From DASPXY01 sp038227745 (GTDB lineage Bacteria > Planctomycetota > Planctomycetia > Gemmatales > Gemmataceae): a stretch of DNA of 8,874 bases. The stretch covers positions 1 to 8,874 of the forward strand of contig JBBRPS010000427.1 in NCBI GenBank assembly GCA_038227745.1, given 5' to 3'. Numbering within the stretch: position 1 is the stretch's first letter; each line of letters starts with the position of its first letter. Position numbers and translations under genes: made by a program. Of this stretch, positions 5,761 to 8,874 are shown one piece after another. Under the pieces are notes generated by a model, which was given only the letters and a program-made list of their open reading frames with translations, ran no database searches and had not been told where the DNA came from.

Positions 5761-5997
5761 ATGCCGTCCCTCGATCAGCTCCGGCTCGGCCAGCGGGCCC
5801 GCGTGGACGCCGTCCACGGCGAGGACGTCATCGTCCAGCGCCTGCTGGAGATGGGCCTGCTCGAGGGCGCGGAGCTGGAGGTGATCGGCTTCGCCCCGTT
5901 CGGCGACCCGATGGAGATCCGCCTGCGCGACTACCGCCTGAGCCTGCGCCGCAGCGAGGCGGCGCGCATCACCGTTTCAGAGATCCGGAGTCAGTGA
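5761..5997 (+). CDS. feoA: FeoA family protein (second copy)
   Basis: A 78-residue SH3-like FeoA protein with the canonical pattern: SLDQLRLGQRARVDAV, then QRLLEMGLLEGAELEVIG, FGDPMEIRLRDYRLSLR and the end strand AARITV. The start is ATG at 5761, preceded by GAGGAAG (5747-5753) seven bases upstream. In-frame extension to 5683 would add a Pro-rich tail overlapping the previous gene and is rejected. It follows the first feoA by 61 bases and precedes feoB by 76. Tandem feoA genes with feoB are known in several phyla. The last three codons (Arg-Ser-Gln) fall inside an 8-base sequence, GGAGTCAG, repeated in inverted form at 6041-6048. Confidence 0.92.
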   Translation: MPSLDQLRLGQRARVDAVHGEDVIVQRLLEMGLLEGAELEVIGFAPFGDPMEIRLRDYRLSLRRSEAARITVSEIRSQ

Positions 5998-6064
5998 TCG
6001 GTTCAGGCTCACAGGGTACACCCGTGGGCTTTGTTGCTCCCTGACTCCTGACGCCCGACTCCTG
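5987..6064. repeat. repeat-rich spacer between feoA and feoB
   Basis: GGAGTCAG (5987-5994) and CTGACTCC (6041-6048) form an 8-bp inverted repeat bracketing an imperfect hairpin, GCTCACAGGGT (6007-6017) with ACCCGTGGGC (6020-6029). Two copies of GACTCCTG follow, 14 bases apart (6043 and 6057). The pattern looks like an inserted palindromic element or its remnant. It sits inside the operon and could alter the feoA/feoB transcript ratio by processing or attenuation; this is inference. Confidence 0.45.
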
Positions 6065-6073
6065 GCCCCACCC

Positions 6074-8422
6074 ATGGTCCTCCTCAAAACCCCCACCGTG
6101 GCCCTGGTCGGCAACCCGAACACGGGCAAGACCACGCTCTTCAACGCCCTGGCGGGGATGCGGCAGCGCACCGGCAACTACCCCGGGGTGACCGTCGAGA
6201 CGAAGAAGGGCAAGCTGCGCCACAATGGCCGGACGGTCGAGGTCATCGACCTGCCCGGCACCTACAGCCTCGCCCCGCGCAGCCCCGACGAGATGGTCGC
6301 GGTCGATCTGATCCTCGGCCGCCAGGAGGGCGCGTCCCGCCCCGATGTCGTCGTCACCATCGTGGACGCCTCCAACCTGGAGCGCAACCTCTACCTGACC
6401 ACGCAAATCCTCGAGCTGGGCGTGCCCGTCGTGGTCGCCCTGAACATGACCGATGTCGCCGAGGCCCAGGGCATGCGCATCGACGCGGAGCGCCTGGCCC
6501 GGCAGCTCGGCGTGCCGGTCGTGCCGATCCAGGCCAACCGCGCCAAGGGTTTGGACCGGCTCAAGGCGGCCATTCTCGACGCCGCCGGGCAGCCCGCGCC
6601 GGCGAAGGCGCCCGTCTTCCCCGAGGCGTTCGAGCGCGAGGCGGCGAGCCTGCACGAGGCGCTCGGCGCAGGCGTGCCCGCCTACCTGGTCCGGCGGCTG
6701 CTGCTGGACGTCGGCGGCCACACGGAGCGGCGCCTGGCGGAGCAGGTCGGCGACGGCCTGGCGGAGCAGGTTCGGGCGGCGCGGCAGCGCCTGGCCACGG
6801 CGGGCTGCCCCGTGCCGGCCATCGAGGCGCGGGTGCGCTACGGCTGGATCCGCGAGACAACGGCCGGCTGCGTCCAGCGCCCGGAGAAGCGCGTCGTCAC
6901 CTGGACCGACCGCCTCGACCGCGTCCTGACGCACAAGGTCTGGGGCACGCTCGTCTTCCTCGGCCTGATGTTCCTGGTCTTCCAGTCGATCTTCACCTGG
7001 GCCAAGCCGCTCATGGACCTGATCATGGACGGCCAGGGGTGGCTGGCGGAGCGCGTCGAGGACCTGATGGATCCCGGGCCGCTGCGCAGCCTGCTGGTGG
7101 GCGGCGTGATCCGCGGCGTCGGCAGCGTGATTGTGTTCCTGCCGCAGATCGCCATCCTGTTCCTGTTCATCGCGGTGCTGGAGGACTGCGGCTACATGGC
7201 GCGGGCGGCCTTCCTGATGGATCGGGTGATGGCCCGCTGCGGCCTGAACGGCAAGTCGTTCATCCCGCTGCTGTCGTCGGTGGCGTGTGCGGTGCCGGGC
7301 ATCATGGCGGCGCGCGTGATCGAGAACCGCCGCGACCGCCTGGCGACGATCCTGGTGGCCCCGCTGATGAGCTGCTCGGCGCGGCTGCCGATCTACATTC
7401 TGCTGATCGGCGCGTTCCTGAGCACGGAGCGCGGTTTCGCCTGGTGGGTGCCGGGCGTGACGATGTTCGCCATGTACGCGATCGGCCTGGTCGTGGCGCC
7501 GTTGATGGCGCTGGCCCTGAAGAGCACCCTGCTGCGCGGCGAAACGCCGGCGTTCGTGATGGAGATGCCGCTGTACAAGTGGCCGTCGTGGCGGAACGTC
7601 CTGCAGCGCATGACCGGCAGCGTGGGGATGTTCCTGCGCCGGGCGGGGACGCTCATCCTGGCGAGTATGATCGTGGTCTGGGCGCTGCTCTACTTCCCGG
7701 CGTCCGACCCCGCCCACCCGGAGGGCGCGAGCTTCGACCAGCAGATCGACGCGCTGGACCGCAAGATCCGGCCGGAGAAGGAGAAGCTGGCCGAGTTGGA
7801 GAGGCAGATCGCCGAGCCGAAGGAGGAGCTGGAAGACCTGGAGCAGAAGAAAAAGGAAGGGCAGGCGGTGGACGAGGAACGGCTCAAGGCCCTGAAGGCG
7901 GAGGTCGCTCCTGTCAGGGAGAAGATGAAGCCGTTGGAGGAGGTGGTCGAGCCGGTCGAGAAGGAGATCAACGAGCTGCGGCGGCGCTGGACGGGGCAGA
8001 GCCTCCTGGGCCGCGCCGGCAAGGTGGTCGAGCCGGTGGTGCGGCCGCTGGGCTGGGACTGGCGTGTCGGCATGGCGGCGCTGGCCAGCTTCCCGGCGCG
8101 CGAGGTGATGGTCGGTACGATGGGGATGATCTTCAAGCAGGGCAAAGGCGACGCCGGCGACCGCAATTATCGCCGGGCGCTCGGCGACACCCTGCGCGAC
8201 GAGAAGTGGGACGACGACCCCGGCCGGCCGCTGTTCACCGTGCCGGTGGCGCTGTCGGTGATGGTGTTCTTCGCGCTGTGCTGCCAGTGCGCCTCGACGC
8301 TGGCCGTCATCCGCCGCGAGACGAATAGCTGGGGCTGGCCCGTCTTCACGTTCGTCTACATGACGGTGCTGGCCTATTTGGGGGCCCTGCTCGTGTATCA
8401 GATCGGGACATGGCTCGCCTGA
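6074..8422 (+). CDS. feoB: ferrous iron transport protein B (FeoB)
   Basis: This 782-residue inner-membrane Fe(II) permease carries an N-terminal G-protein domain. The G domain (1 to about 165) has G1 GNPNTGKT at 13-20, G2 Thr40 in NYPGVTVE, G3 DLPG at 59-62 and G4 NMTD at 124-127; the G5 region (PIQANRAKG) is loose. A helical GDI-like region follows (about 185-265). The membrane half begins near 288 and includes GVIRGVGSVIVFLPQIAILF, EDCGYMARAAFLMD and two Gate motifs with cysteines, Cys405 in SSVACAVPGIMAAR and Cys434 in MSCSARLPIY, which are proposed to line the iron path. Unusually, residues about 552-640 form a highly charged coiled coil inserted before the WDWRVGMAALASFPAREV block. ATG at 6074 opens just before the G domain. 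No ribosome site is visible, so reinitiation or leaderless-like initiation may apply. Confidence 0.95.
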   Translation: MVLLKTPTVALVGNPNTGKTTLFNALAGMRQRTGNYPGVTVETKKGKLRHNGRTVEVIDLPGTYSLAPRSPDEMVAVDLILGRQEGASRPDVVVTIVDASNLERNLYLTTQILELGVPVVVALNMTDVAEAQGMRIDAERLARQLGVPVVPIQANRAKGLDRLKAAILDAAGQPAPAKAPVFPEAFEREAASLHEALGAGVPAYLVRRLLLDVGGHTERRLAEQVGDGLAEQVRAARQRLATAGCPVPAIEARVRYGWIRETTAGCVQRPEKRVVTWTDRLDRVLTHKVWGTLVFLGLMFLVFQSIFTWAKPLMDLIMDGQGWLAERVEDLMDPGPLRSLLVGGVIRGVGSVIVFLPQIAILFLFIAVLEDCGYMARAAFLMDRVMARCGLNGKSFIPLLSSVACAVPGIMAARVIENRRDRLATILVAPLMSCSARLPIYILLIGAFLSTERGFAWWVPGVTMFAMYAIGLVVAPLMALALKSTLLRGETPAFVMEMPLYKWPSWRNVLQRMTGSVGMFLRRAGTLILASMIVVWALLYFPASDPAHPEGASFDQQIDALDRKIRPEKEKLAELERQIAEPKEELEDLEQKKKEGQAVDEERLKALKAEVAPVREKMKPLEEVVEPVEKEINELRRRWTGQSLLGRAGKVVEPVVRPLGWDWRVGMAALASFPAREVMVGTMGMIFKQGKGDAGDRNYRRALGDTLRDEKWDDDPGRPLFTVPVALSVMVFFALCCQCASTLAVIRRETNSWGWPVFTFVYMTVLAYLGALLVYQIGTWLA

Positions 8423-8443
8423 TGTAGGGTTTGGAGTATTGAT

Positions 8444-8525
8444 GGCGAACGGCCGGCGTAAGCCGGCTGGTACGTCGGCGTCTGGCAAGTCGTTCCCACC
8501 AGCCGGCTTACGCCGGCCGTTCGCC
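8444..8525. repeat. paired-palindrome element D after feoB
   Basis: A 28-bp perfect inverted repeat (8444-8471 with 8498-8525) encloses a 26-base spacer. Each arm contains a 16-base palindrome, GCCGGCGTAAGCCGGC (8452-8467) and its reverse complement (8502-8517), each with 6-bp arms GCCGGC. It starts 22 bases after the feoB stop and ends 55 bases before the next small gene. It could terminate part of the transcripts, or protect the 3' end of the feoB mRNA while lowering expression of the downstream gene. It shares architecture but not sequence with elements A and B. Confidence 0.8.
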
Positions 8526-8579
8526 TGGCGATGGTCGCTGTGCCTCCGGCGATACGACAGAAGCCGGGAGGGAAGGGGA

Positions 8580-8795
8580 GTGACCGTGGACTGGCAATTG
8601 GCGGTGGCTGGACTCCTGGTGGCCGGGGCTTCGGCGTACCTGGTCCGGTCGGCGTGGCGGACCTGGGGCGGGGGGAAAGGCGGCTGCGGAGGGGGCTGCG
8701 CCTGCCCTGGGGAGGCGAAATCGGCGCGCGCGGGTGGCGGGCAGACGGTGCTTATCCCTTCCGACCAGCTTACCTTACGTCGCCGCTCTTCCTGA
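8580..8795 (+). CDS. FeoB-associated Cys-rich membrane protein
   Basis: A 71-residue peptide with one N-terminal membrane segment (about residues 5-22, WQLAVAGLLVAGASAYLV), a basic turn with two Trp (RSAWRTW), and then a Gly-Cys cluster (Cys36, Cys40, Cys42 in GGCGGGCACP). This layout matches the small FeoB-associated Cys-rich membrane family found behind feoB in many bacteria. It is thought to help FeoB, perhaps by binding iron or sensing redox state, but the function is unproven. The tail IPSDQLTLRRR is compact and basic. GTG at 8580 has GGAGG (8567-8571) eight bases upstream. GTG at 8586, giving MDWQ, has AGGGGAG close by and is nearly as good. An in-frame extension to 8439 would run through the palindrome and is rejected. 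It is the last gene of the feo operon. Confidence 0.82.
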   Translation: MTVDWQLAVAGLLVAGASAYLVRSAWRTWGGGKGGCGGGCACPGEAKSARAGGGQTVLIPSDQLTLRRRSS

Positions 8796-8831
8796 CACGC
8801 GCACTCCCTCGATTTTCCCCCGCAATTCCAC

Positions 8832-8859
8832 TTGACATCTTTTGCGTAAAGGGTAATAT
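8832..8859 (+). promoter_or_regulatory. promoter-like sequence at the right edge
   Basis: TTGACA (8832-8837, perfect -35) is followed after 16 bases by TAATAT (8854-8859, 4 of 6 for -10). It lies in a locally AT-rich stretch that contrasts with the rest of the window. It would drive a + strand gene outside the window. The short repeats GTAAAGGG and GTAAACC around the -10 could belong to an operator but are too few to judge. Confidence 0.55.
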
Positions 8860-8874
8860 GTAAACCATCTGAAC

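Noticed and set aside
5969..8488. Minus-strand open frame of 839 codons opposite feoB
   Set aside because: It is very rich in Arg, His, Gln, Asp and Leu with low-complexity runs, the typical mirror of a high-GC coding strand. FeoB on the other strand explains the region fully.
8439..8579. N-terminal extension of the Cys-rich small protein
   Set aside because: It would translate the paired palindrome; family members start just before the membrane segment, and ribosome sites lie directly before 8580 and 8586.

Overview
The window is GC-rich and reads as chromosomal DNA of a planctomycete, most likely a Gemmataceae-type organism. This rests on recall of family style, not on a search: an FHA-STAS protein and a secreted all-helical protein of planctomycetal character, a planctomycete-style FeoB, frequent weak or absent Shine-Dalgarno sites, and intergenic spaces filled with long perfect inverted repeats.

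Layout, left to right. Positions 2-136 are the last 44 codons of a YifB/ComM-type Mg-chelatase-like AAA ATPase (+). Next come a possible 43-codon membrane peptide (171-302, +) and, overlapping it by four bases, a membrane-anchored SmpA/OmlA-like protein (299-907, +) whose second half looks like noncoding or IS66-transposase debris read through in frame. A paired palindrome (921-979) separates this from a convergent secreted alpha/beta-hydrolase (1010-1915, -). A 370-base gap holds a likely promoter for the hydrolase and the leader of a 7-Fe ferredoxin gene (2286-2594, +). Another paired palindrome (2605-2666) lies between the ferredoxin and a convergent gene for a secreted helical protein (2678-4009, -). 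A hairpin (4211-4249) follows the stop codon of an FHA-STAS signalling protein (4253-5068, -).

The right half is a ferrous-iron uptake operon on the + strand: feoA (5454-5699), a second feoA (5761-5997), feoB (6074-8422) and a small Cys-rich FeoB-associated membrane protein (8580-8795). It is preceded by a TTGACA / TACATT promoter and a perfect 19-bp 9-1-9 palindrome (5390-5408) sitting at the expected transcription start, with an extra half-site just downstream. The natural reading is an iron-responsive Fur-type operator. FeoB would be the GTP-driven Fe(II) permease, the two FeoA proteins its small cytosolic SH3-like partners, and the Cys-rich peptide an accessory. A strong promoter-like sequence at the right edge (8832-8859) points to another gene beyond the window.

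The most interesting items are the iron-box/promoter overlap, an approximately 90-residue charged coiled-coil inserted in the membrane half of FeoB, and a set of intergenic elements built from two short palindromes facing each other (REPIN-like) with different cores at different gene ends. I found no rRNA, tRNA, CRISPR array or intact mobile element.
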